Source of the DNA: Clostridia bacterium
Lineage (GTDB): Bacteria > Bacillota > Clostridia > Oscillospirales > Acutalibacteraceae
DNA: 5,276 bases
Direction of reading: 5' to 3'
NCBI GenBank assembly: GCA_017437165.1
Contig: JAFSBS010000261.1
Coordinates: 1-5,276, forward strand
Shown: positions 1 to 5,187 of the stretch, in pieces
Numbering within the stretch: position 1 is the first letter of the stretch
Layout of the letters: each line of letters opens with the position of its first letter
The notes under the pieces: generated by a model
Database searches by the model: none
What the model saw: the letters and a program-made list of their open reading frames with translations, nothing else
What the model was told of the DNA's origin: nothing
Made by a program: the position numbers and the translations under genes

Positions 1-324
1 CGGTTTTTTCTCTTCTTCTGTATAAGAAATTTCTGCTATTTTCTTTGCATTACCTGAAGCCTTACTTGCTTCTGCTTCGTTTTTTTCGCCATCATCAAAA
101 ATAACATCATTTTCTTTCCAGAATTCTATACAGTCTTTTACATCATTTTCTGTAAGTCCTGTACAAATACTTATTTGCTTTTCATCAATAGCGCCATTGG
201 GGTTTCTTAAAATAAAAAGCAAAACTTTAAAACTTGCCGAAGGGGCAAGTTTTAAATATTTGTCTATTAAATCTGTCGGCACAACTGTTACGCCATTTGA
301 AAAATCTGATTTTATTTTAAACAT
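1..324 (-). CDS. DnaD-like replication initiation protein, N-terminal part (truncated by window edge)
   Basis: An open frame of 108 codons starts at ATG 324-322 and runs off the left edge without a stop. The product begins MFKIKSDFSNGVTVVPTDLI. Residues 11-75 match the pattern of the DnaD N-terminal winged-helix domain of Clostridia: a 'TVVPTDLIDKYLKLA' opening, the 'SFKVLLFILRNP' helix, then 'ISICTGLTENDVKDCIEFWKENDVI' as recognition helix and wing. Residues 80-108 are a charged Lys/Glu/Ala linker; the C-terminal DnaD/DnaB2-like domain would lie outside the window. In this family DnaD helps remodel the origin and load the helicase, often with a DnaC-type ATPase encoded next to it. The start lies 10 nt after the TAG of the upstream membrane-protein gene. 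Only a weak Shine-Dalgarno (AGAG) is visible, so translation is probably coupled. A perfect inverted repeat lies inside the gene (226-256). Family assignment is from remembered sequence patterns and is fairly secure; an in vivo replication role is inferred. Confidence 0.8.
   Translation of the reverse strand, partial: MFKIKSDFSNGVTVVPTDLIDKYLKLAPSASFKVLLFILRNPNGAIDEKQISICTGLTENDVKDCIEFWKENDVIFDDGEKNEAEASKASGNAKKIAEISYTEEEKKP
226..256. repeat. Perfect 13-bp inverted repeat inside the DnaD-like coding sequence
   Basis: Arms TTTAAAACTTGCC (226-238) and GGCAAGTTTTAAA (244-256) are exact reverse complements around the 5-base loop GAAGG. On the transcribed (minus) strand the hairpin covers codons 23-33 of the DnaD-like gene and is followed by a T-rich run, which gives it an intrinsic-terminator-like look. 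Whether it acts in transcription or is a by-product of the encoded peptide (LKLAPSASFKV) cannot be told from one sequence. Confidence 0.7.
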
Positions 325-334
325 TTTTATTACT

Positions 335-2590
335 CTATTCCGGGAATTTTATCATAACTGCCAATGTTTTTCCGTTACCGCCATAAGGTGAAATTTTTTC
401 TAAATCAACATTGTTTGAGAATGTTTCACCTACTACAACATAACCTCCGTCAGCACCTTTACAAAGAGCAAGCGCACCGTCACTTTCAGTACCGCCGAAT
501 GAACGAACCCACATAAGTGTACCCGTACTGTTTACACCGGCAACAAAAATATCTTTTTTACCGCGTGTTGTCACTCCTTTGAAGTCACGGGTCGATGAGT
601 TTGTTGAACCTGCCATAATATAAGTACCATTCGGTAATTCTAAAACACTCGTTGCAGTATCATTGTTCTGACCTCTTACAGGAGTTATAAATTTTATACT
701 GAGGTCACTTGTATATTTAATCATATATGAATCGTATGCACCACGTGAAACGAAATCATTTTTAAAGAAACTATTTGGGCTTGTTTCATCTGAATCTACT
801 GAATCTGATGAACCACATACTATAATACCACCATCAGATGTTGCAGTGATACCTTTAAACTCATCAATTCCGGTACCGGCAATAGAAGTTTTTGCTAAAA
901 CTTTACCATCTTTTGAATATTTTACAACACCGGAATCACATTTACCAAGAGCGGGGAATAATTTTCCTGAATAGAAATTACCGAGTGCATATATAGAGCC
1001 ATCAGTACCTTCGGCAACACCGACAAATGTATCCATATTGCCACCTGCATATTTCTTCCAACGCAAATCACCCGATGAAGAATAACGCAGAATAACTGCT
1101 TTTGATTCGTTAGCATTTCCGCCTGAATCTTTTGCGTCACCATCGTTATTACCAACAGAACCTACAACAATGGCGTCACCATTTGAAGCAGTAACCACAT
1201 CGTTAAATAAATCAACCGTTGAAGTACCAATTGTTTTTATCCACTGAACGTCACCATTTTTATCTATTTTATAAACTGCACCATCATAATAACCCTTAAT
1301 CGAGAAATCATCAATTGCTCTGCCGTAACCTACCGCATAGAAAGAGCCATCTTTGCAAGGTGAAAGTGCAACTAATTCAAAAATTCCGTTCGGTGAACCC
1401 ATAGCTTTTTGCCACACAATTTCACCATCATTGTTATATTTAGTTAAAATGGTATAAGGCGCTTTATAATTTAATTCTTTATATTTTGCAAAATCGCCAT
1501 CTTTTGAGTTAGATATATTCGTTGTAATATAACAACCATCTGATGTAAGAATTACATCTTCATATTTATCTGCTGCAGAACCACCTTGTGTATTTTTCCA
1601 TTCGGTTTTTGCCGGTTCTATATTTATGGTTGGTGCTTCTGTAATATTCACTATAGTTGTAATTAAATTACCCTGCTCATCAACACCGGTGTTACCTTTA
1701 CCGTCTGTTACAAGAACAGATGATGTACCAACATAATTACCACTTGTTGTATTTTTATTGTTTTTATCACCGGCAGTTGGCTTTATTGTAATATTCTGCG
1801 TTACTGCGTTACCATTTTCATCTGTTACAACAACACCATTCATATCAGTAACAGGAATCTGTACAGCAACATCTTTGAATTCAATTGTTGTAAGCGGGTC
1901 TCCGTTTTCATCTGTTACTATATTACCAAAAACGTCTGTTACATAATATACTCCTGTTTCAGGAACAACAGTAATTACATTTCCGTTTACATCTGTTACA
2001 GGAACTCCATTTTCATCTGTTACAACAACAGGGTCCAATCTGTCTTTACCCGATACCAGAACTACAGCAATTATAATTGCTATTAAGAGTACAGCAATTA
2101 TCGGAATAATAATTTTTAATGTTTTTGAATTTACTTTTTCTTTTATTGGTGTACCCGCAAACTTTGGTTTTTTCTCCTTTTGGACAGAAGCAACAACGGG
2201 AGCCGCCTTTTCTTTTGACTTCTCCTTTTCTTTCTCTTTTGCAGGTTCTTTTTTTATTTCGTTTGTTTTTTCTGATTCTGCAGGAACTTCCTTTTTTACT
2301 TCCGGTTCTTTTCCTGTTTCAATTATTGCCGGTATTGCCGGAGTTTCAGTTTCGTCTGTTATAACAGGAACAGCAACTTCTTTTTCAGTCTCGTTTTTCT
2401 CCTGAGCCTGTTTTTTTGCTTCTTCCCTTTTTGCTTTTTCTGTATTTTTATCAACAACTGCTTTTTTAGCCGCTTCTAAAACCGCCTGAGAAGTTTCACC
2501 TTTTTTTGCTTTTTTCATTGGTGGTGGAGCGACTTTTTTCACTACTTCAGTTTCATTGTTTACACCATTTGGATTCTTATTTTTTTCCAC
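335..2590 (-). CDS. Single-pass membrane protein with Lys/Glu-rich cytoplasmic arm, VTDxNG repeats and extracellular seven-bladed beta-propeller; function unknown
   Basis: This 751-residue protein starts at GTG 2590-2588, set by GGAGG (2600-2604) nine bases upstream, and ends with TAG 337-335. Residues 1-157 are hydrophilic and low-complexity, rich in Lys, Glu, Ala and Pro. Residues 158-181 form one transmembrane helix (IIIPIIAVLLIAIIIAVVLV core). The Lys-rich flank before it and absence of a cleavage site suggest N-inside, C-outside. Residues 188-314 carry paired VTDxNG units. Residues 329-751 contain repeats of about 55-70 residues with the pattern D-x-F-x-x-V...DGG-x-x-x-x-G...VKY...G-x-x-x-W-x-K-x-x-GG, starting near 331, 401, 459, 519, 575, 643 and 703. 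The last repeat lacks its final W-x-K-x-x-GG strand, while 'EWKNTQGG' at 330-337 supplies one, as expected for a propeller closed by its N-terminal strand. I do not recognise a named family. A surface sensor, adhesin or scaffold is possible. It is the first gene of a transcript that continues into the DnaD-like gene. Confidence 0.85.
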   Translation of the reverse strand: MEKNKNPNGVNNETEVVKKVAPPPMKKAKKGETSQAVLEAAKKAVVDKNTEKAKREEAKKQAQEKNETEKEVAVPVITDETETPAIPAIIETGKEPEVKKEVPAESEKTNEIKKEPAKEKEKEKSKEKAAPVVASVQKEKKPKFAGTPIKEKVNSKTLKIIIPIIAVLLIAIIIAVVLVSGKDRLDPVVVTDENGVPVTDVNGNVITVVPETGVYYVTDVFGNIVTDENGDPLTTIEFKDVAVQIPVTDMNGVVVTDENGNAVTQNITIKPTAGDKNNKNTTSGNYVGTSSVLVTDGKGNTGVDEQGNLITTIVNITEAPTINIEPAKTEWKNTQGGSAADKYEDVILTSDGCYITTNISNSKDGDFAKYKELNYKAPYTILTKYNNDGEIVWQKAMGSPNGIFELVALSPCKDGSFYAVGYGRAIDDFSIKGYYDGAVYKIDKNGDVQWIKTIGTSTVDLFNDVVTASNGDAIVVGSVGNNDGDAKDSGGNANESKAVILRYSSSGDLRWKKYAGGNMDTFVGVAEGTDGSIYALGNFYSGKLFPALGKCDSGVVKYSKDGKVLAKTSIAGTGIDEFKGITATSDGGIIVCGSSDSVDSDETSPNSFFKNDFVSRGAYDSYMIKYTSDLSIKFITPVRGQNNDTATSVLELPNGTYIMAGSTNSSTRDFKGVTTRGKKDIFVAGVNSTGTLMWVRSFGGTESDGALALCKGADGGYVVVGETFSNNVDLEKISPYGGNGKTLAVMIKFPE
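1649..2029 (-). repeat. VTDxNG repeat region within the membrane protein gene
   Basis: Residues 188-314 of the membrane protein contain four paired eight-residue units of the form VTD-x-NG-x-x: VTDENGVP/VTDVNGNV, VTDVFGNI/VTDENGDP, VTDMNGVV/VTDENGNA, and a degenerate VTDGKGNT/GVDEQGNL. Spacers of roughly 10-30 residues separate the pairs. The repeat is also visible in DNA: a 24-bp stretch covering the VTDENG codons is identical at 1812-1835 and 2007-2030, 195 bp (65 codons) apart and in frame. The units lie between the membrane helix and the propeller, so they probably form an extracellular stalk. The Asp/Asn/Gly content would suit calcium-stiffened turns, but no canonical EF-hand or dockerin loop is present, so ion binding is only a guess. 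Confidence 0.75.
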
Positions 2591-2599
2591 TTTAGTGTA

Positions 2600-2604
2600 C
2601 CTCC
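2600..2604 (-). promoter_or_regulatory. Ribosome binding site deciding the GTG start of the membrane protein
   Basis: GGAGG on the minus strand sits nine bases before GTG 2590-2588. It is a strong match to the anti-Shine-Dalgarno sequence and justifies the GTG start over any internal ATG. Confidence 0.8.
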
Positions 2605-2652
2605 AATATAAATTTCGAGAAAACCCCGAGTTTAATATTCATAATCTATACT

Positions 2653-2681
2653 ATAATACCATAAAACATTTCTTATTGCAA
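2653..2681 (-). promoter_or_regulatory. Sigma-A type promoter for the membrane protein / DnaD-like transcript
   Basis: Reading the minus strand, TTGCAA (2681-2676) is followed after exactly 17 bases by TATTAT (2658-2653), with TGG directly before the -10 box, giving an extended -10 (TGnTATTAT). Transcription would begin near 2646, leaving a leader of roughly 55 bases before the GTG start. The -35 matches the consensus at four of six positions and the -10 at five of six. Confidence 0.6.
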
Positions 2682-2850
2682 TCTACAATCAACCAAAATT
2701 TATTGTAAAATTTTTTCACTTTTCACAATATTTTTCTTCTTACAAATAATTTTTCTTTTATAATTCGAAAAAGTATATAAAAACATAGTTGTTTTATTAT
2801 GTAATATCAATAAAATTTACTTTTTATTCGCATTTTAATCAAAAAAATCA
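2682..2850. other. AT-rich stretch between the two divergent promoters
   Basis: The whole gene-free interval between the GTG and TTG starts is about 370 bases. Outside the two promoters and their leaders, this central part is very AT-rich, with runs of T and A. The only structure I see is an imperfect hairpin at 2777-2797 (ATAAAAACA, TAGT loop, TGTTTTAT, with one bulged A). It has no convincing open frame, tRNA or riboswitch motif. A/T tracts upstream of both promoters could serve as UP elements or bend the DNA. Confidence 0.5.
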
Positions 2851-2879
2851 TTGAAAACACAAAATTTATGTGCTATTAT
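2851..2879 (+). promoter_or_regulatory. Sigma-A type promoter for the EF-G-like gene
   Basis: TTGAAA (2851-2856) and TATTAT (2874-2879) are separated by exactly 17 bases. TGC lies directly before the -10 box (2871-2873), giving an extended -10. Five of six positions match consensus in each box. Transcription would start near 2886, leaving a leader of about 77 bases. An interrupted palindrome CACA-N7-TGTG (2858-2872) occupies the spacer and could be an operator, though this is weak. Confidence 0.65.
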
Positions 2880-2895
2880 AACAAATACAGAGTCT

Positions 2896-2929
2896 TTACA
2901 CTGAATAATAATATACTTAATTGGTGTAA
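2896..2929 (+). promoter_or_regulatory. Possible hairpin in the leader of the EF-G-like mRNA
   Basis: TTACACTGA (2896-2904) can pair with TTGGTGTAA (2921-2929) as nine base pairs, two of them G-U, around a 16-base AT-rich loop. It lies in the predicted leader, ending about 20 bases before the ribosome binding site. It is not followed by a T-run, so it is not a terminator. It could affect mRNA stability or be chance in AT-rich sequence. Confidence 0.25.
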
Positions 2930-2950
2930 TTAAATCTTGATCTCTATGAG

Positions 2951-2955
2951 GGAGG
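2951..2955 (+). promoter_or_regulatory. Ribosome binding site deciding the TTG start of the EF-G-like gene
   Basis: GGAGG lies seven bases before TTG 2963-2965. An in-frame stop (TAA 2927-2929) closes the frame upstream and there is no in-frame ATG between that stop and the TTG, so TTG is the only plausible start that keeps the complete G domain. Confidence 0.85.
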
Positions 2956-2962
2956 AATATTC

Positions 2963-5008
2963 TTGGGCAAATACACTATTGAAAATATCAGAAACGTTGC
3001 TATAACCGGTCACGCCGGTAAAGGTAAAACTACTTTAGCTGAAGCAATGCTTTTTGTTTCCGGCGCAACTGACAGATTAGGCAGAGTAGCTGATGGTAAC
3101 ACAATTCTTGACTTTGATGCAGAAGAAAAGAGAAGAAAGGTTTCTATTTCTTCAAGTATGGCTTTCACTGAATGGAGAAACAGAAAAGTTAATATTTTTG
3201 ACACACCGGGTCTTTTTGACTTTGAAGGTGGCAGAAGTGAAGCAATGCGTGCTTGCGAAACAACAATTGTGGTTCTTTCTGCAGGTAAAGGTATTGATGT
3301 TGGTGCTGAAAAGGCTCTCAGTGCCGCAGGTAAAATGAATAAATCAAAATTTATTGCTGTTACTAAATGTGATGGTGACGAAAGAGATTTCTATAAAACC
3401 CTTGATGCTCTTAAAGTAAGGTATGGTACTGCAATCTGTCCTGTAGTTATTCCGTTTATGGTAGGTGGCAAAGTTGATTGTTATGTAAACTTCTTACAGA
3501 ACAAAGCGTTTAAATATACTGACGGAAAAGCAACAGAGTGTCCTATTCCTGATGATGACAGAATTAAAGGAATACACGAAGCATTTACCGAAGCTGTTGC
3601 TACTGCAGACGATGACCTTATGATGAAATTCTTCGATGGCGAAGAATTTTCACACGACGAAATCGTAATGGGTCTTTCTAAAGGTGTTAATGATGGTACA
3701 GTTGTTCCTGTTTATGCTTGTTCAGGTTATACAACCGATGCGGTAGATTTACTTCTTAATGGTATTACAAAACTTGCACCTCCTCCAAAAGGTGAAGATG
3801 ATATTGCTTGTGATGAAAACGGCAACCTTGCAGCAATCTGCTTTAAAACTGTTGCTGACCCATTCATTGGCAAAATGTCATTCTTTAAAGTAGTTGCAGG
3901 TAAAATCACCCCTGAAACTGCACCATATAATCCACGCACAGAACAAGTTGAAAAAATGGGTAAGCTTGTTTTCGTAAAAGGTGGTAAGCAAGAAGATACC
4001 ACAGAAATTTCTGCCGGTGACATTGGTGTAGTTACAAAACTTTCAGGTTTTAAAACCGGTGACACAATGTGCAATCAAAAAGCACCTGTTACACTTGAAC
4101 CCGTTAACTTCCCTGCTCCTTGCTACTCAATGGCAGTTAACGTAGTTAAAAAAGGTGAAGAAGATAAAGTTGCTTCCGGTCTTCTCAAATTAGCCGATGA
4201 AGACGGTTCTTGTTCATTCATTACAAATAAAGAAACAAGAGAACAAGTTCTTTCAGGTCTTGGTGAACAACATCTTGATACTATAGTTACAAAACTCAAA
4301 AATAAATTTGGCGTTGAAGTTGAATTGACTGTTCCAAGAGTTGCTTACAGAGAAACTATCCGTAAGGTAGTAGATAAACAAGGTCGTCACAAGAAACAAT
4401 CCGGCGGCCACTGTCAGTTTGGTGATGTATGGATTCGTTTTGAACCATATATGGGCGAGGAAGATTTTGTATTCAATTCAGATGAAGTTGTCGGCGGTGC
4501 AGTTCCAAAGAACTTCTTCCCTGCTGTAGAAAAAGGTCTTCGCGATTGTGTCGCACAAGGTCTTATTGCAGGTTACCCTATGGTTGGAATTAAAGCTTGT
4601 CTTCACGATGGTTCTTACCATCCGGTTGACTCTTCAGAAATGGCATTTAAAATGGCTGCCCGTCTTGCTTTCAAAGCAGCAATTCCTGAAGCAAAACCTA
4701 CAATTCTTGAACCAATAGGAACATTAAAAGCGATTATTCCTGACGACTATTTAGGTGATATTATTGGCGACGTAAATAAACGTCGTGGTAGAGTTTTAGG
4801 TATGGCTCCGGCAGACCAACCAAAGATGCAGGAACTTATTGCAGAGGTTCCACTTGCAGAGATGGGCGACTTTGCTATTACTCTCCGTTCAGTAACTGCA
4901 GGTCGCGGTTCATTCACAACAGAATTTGCTCGTTATGAAGATGCCCCTGAAGCAATCGCAAAGAAAGTTATTGAAGAAGCAAACATTTCTGACGATGACG
5001 AAGACTAA
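2963..5008 (+). CDS. Elongation factor G-like translational GTPase (FusA paralogue)
   Basis: The 681-residue product is close to EF-G length and has all five domains. G domain: P-loop GHAGKGKT (16-23), switch I around RKVSIS (58-63), DTPG (80-83), TKCD (134-137) and a G5-like CSG (253-255). Domain II is about 288-382. Domain III (about 385-460) carries SGLGEQHLD (431-439), matching the EF-G GMGELHLD motif. Domain IV (about 462-582) has GRHKKQSGGHCQFG and the tip motif GSYHPVDSSEMAFK (550-563), keeping the tip histidine (H553). Domain V (about 583-672) has DYLGDIIGDVNKRRG and SVTAGRGSFTTEF, followed by an acidic tail (SDDDED). EF-G drives ribosomal translocation. Here, however, the catalytic His after DTPG is Leu84, and the RGIT threonine is serine (S61), as in divergent EF-G-like paralogues. 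It is therefore probably not the housekeeping factor; its exact ribosomal role is unknown. Tet(M)-type protection proteins fit less well. It appears to be a single-gene transcript with its own promoter and terminator. Confidence 0.93.
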   Translation: MGKYTIENIRNVAITGHAGKGKTTLAEAMLFVSGATDRLGRVADGNTILDFDAEEKRRKVSISSSMAFTEWRNRKVNIFDTPGLFDFEGGRSEAMRACETTIVVLSAGKGIDVGAEKALSAAGKMNKSKFIAVTKCDGDERDFYKTLDALKVRYGTAICPVVIPFMVGGKVDCYVNFLQNKAFKYTDGKATECPIPDDDRIKGIHEAFTEAVATADDDLMMKFFDGEEFSHDEIVMGLSKGVNDGTVVPVYACSGYTTDAVDLLLNGITKLAPPPKGEDDIACDENGNLAAICFKTVADPFIGKMSFFKVVAGKITPETAPYNPRTEQVEKMGKLVFVKGGKQEDTTEISAGDIGVVTKLSGFKTGDTMCNQKAPVTLEPVNFPAPCYSMAVNVVKKGEEDKVASGLLKLADEDGSCSFITNKETREQVLSGLGEQHLDTIVTKLKNKFGVEVELTVPRVAYRETIRKVVDKQGRHKKQSGGHCQFGDVWIRFEPYMGEEDFVFNSDEVVGGAVPKNFFPAVEKGLRDCVAQGLIAGYPMVGIKACLHDGSYHPVDSSEMAFKMAARLAFKAAIPEAKPTILEPIGTLKAIIPDDYLGDIIGDVNKRRGRVLGMAPADQPKMQELIAEVPLAEMGDFAITLRSVTAGRGSFTTEFARYEDAPEAIAKKVIEEANISDDDED

Positions 5009-5019
5009 TTGTTAAACAG

Positions 5020-5070
5020 ATATGTTTCACGAGAAACAAACTTTATGTTTCTTGTGAAACATATTTTTAT
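5020..5070 (+). terminator. Intrinsic terminator of the EF-G-like gene
   Basis: Arms ATATGTTTCACGAGAAACA (5020-5038) and TGTTTCTTGTGAAACATAT (5046-5064) form a 19-bp stem with a single G-U pair and a 7-base loop AACTTTA. The run TTTTTATTTT follows at once. It begins 11 bases after the stop codon. Each arm is itself a parS-like 16-mer (see the repeat entry). Confidence 0.85.
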
Positions 5071-5104
5071 TTTATGTAAAACACTTTTTGTTTCTCGTGA
5101 AACA
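5023..5104. repeat. Three parS-like 16-bp palindromes
   Basis: TGTTTCACGAGAAACA (5023-5038), TGTTTCTTGTGAAACA (5046-5061) and TGTTTCTCGTGAAACA (5089-5104) share the arms TGTTTC and GAAACA around a varying 4-base centre. The ParB-binding parS site of Firmicutes is TGTTNCACGTGAAACA. The arms match it exactly, and the centres (ACGA, TTGT, TCGT against ACGT) differ at one, two and one positions. Copy 3 is the exact reverse complement of copy 1. Centres are 23 and 43 bp apart, close to two and four helical turns. Copies 1 and 2 also form the terminator. ParB binding is inferred from similarity only. Confidence 0.6.
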
Positions 5105-5172
5105 ATACCATTAACATTTTTTTAACTTTATTTATTATTATATTATTATTTAATTCATCGTTTATTCATAAA

Positions 5173-5185
5173 TATAGTTTATACT
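5173..5185 (+). promoter_or_regulatory. Possible -10 region for the downstream structured RNA
   Basis: TATACT (5180-5185), or alternatively TATAGT (5173-5178), lies just before the GC-richer RNA-like segment and after about 70 bases of very AT-rich sequence that could act as an UP element. I see no convincing -35 box at 16-18 bases from either, so this is a weak call. Confidence 0.3.
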
Positions 5186-5187
5186 TA

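Noticed and set aside
197..391. Plus-strand open frame of 64 codons
   Set aside because: Antisense to the DnaD-like start and the end of the membrane protein gene; the minus-strand reading gives recognisable protein on both sides.
2067..2080. 14-bp palindrome GCAATTATAATTGC
   Set aside because: It lies in codons for the Ile/Val-rich membrane helix, where such AT-rich symmetry arises easily, with no T-run or other context.
2119..2364. Plus-strand open frame of 81 codons, very rich in Leu and Phe
   Set aside because: It is the antisense of the Lys/Glu-rich arm of the membrane protein; AAA/GAA codons read backwards give Phe/Leu runs. No ribosome binding site or promoter.
2777..2797. Imperfect hairpin in the intergenic region
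   Set aside because: It has a bulge, A-T pairs almost throughout, and lies outside both predicted leaders; expected by chance in this composition.
2946..3005. Short ATG frame (19 codons) overlapping the TTG start of the EF-G-like gene
   Set aside because: Its ATG overlaps the ribosome binding site of the main gene and has no good one of its own; the sequence looks like chance.
3727..4074. Minus-strand open frame of 115 codons
   Set aside because: It lies wholly inside the EF-G-like gene, whose protein motifs are continuous on the plus strand; no independent start signals.
2963..5008. Tetracycline ribosomal protection protein (Tet(M)/Tet(O) type)
   Set aside because: Those proteins are usually about 640 residues and keep an AHVDAGKTT-type P-loop and DTPGH. 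Here the length, divergent G motifs and EF-G domain IV tip (GSYHPVDSSE) fit an EF-G paralogue better.
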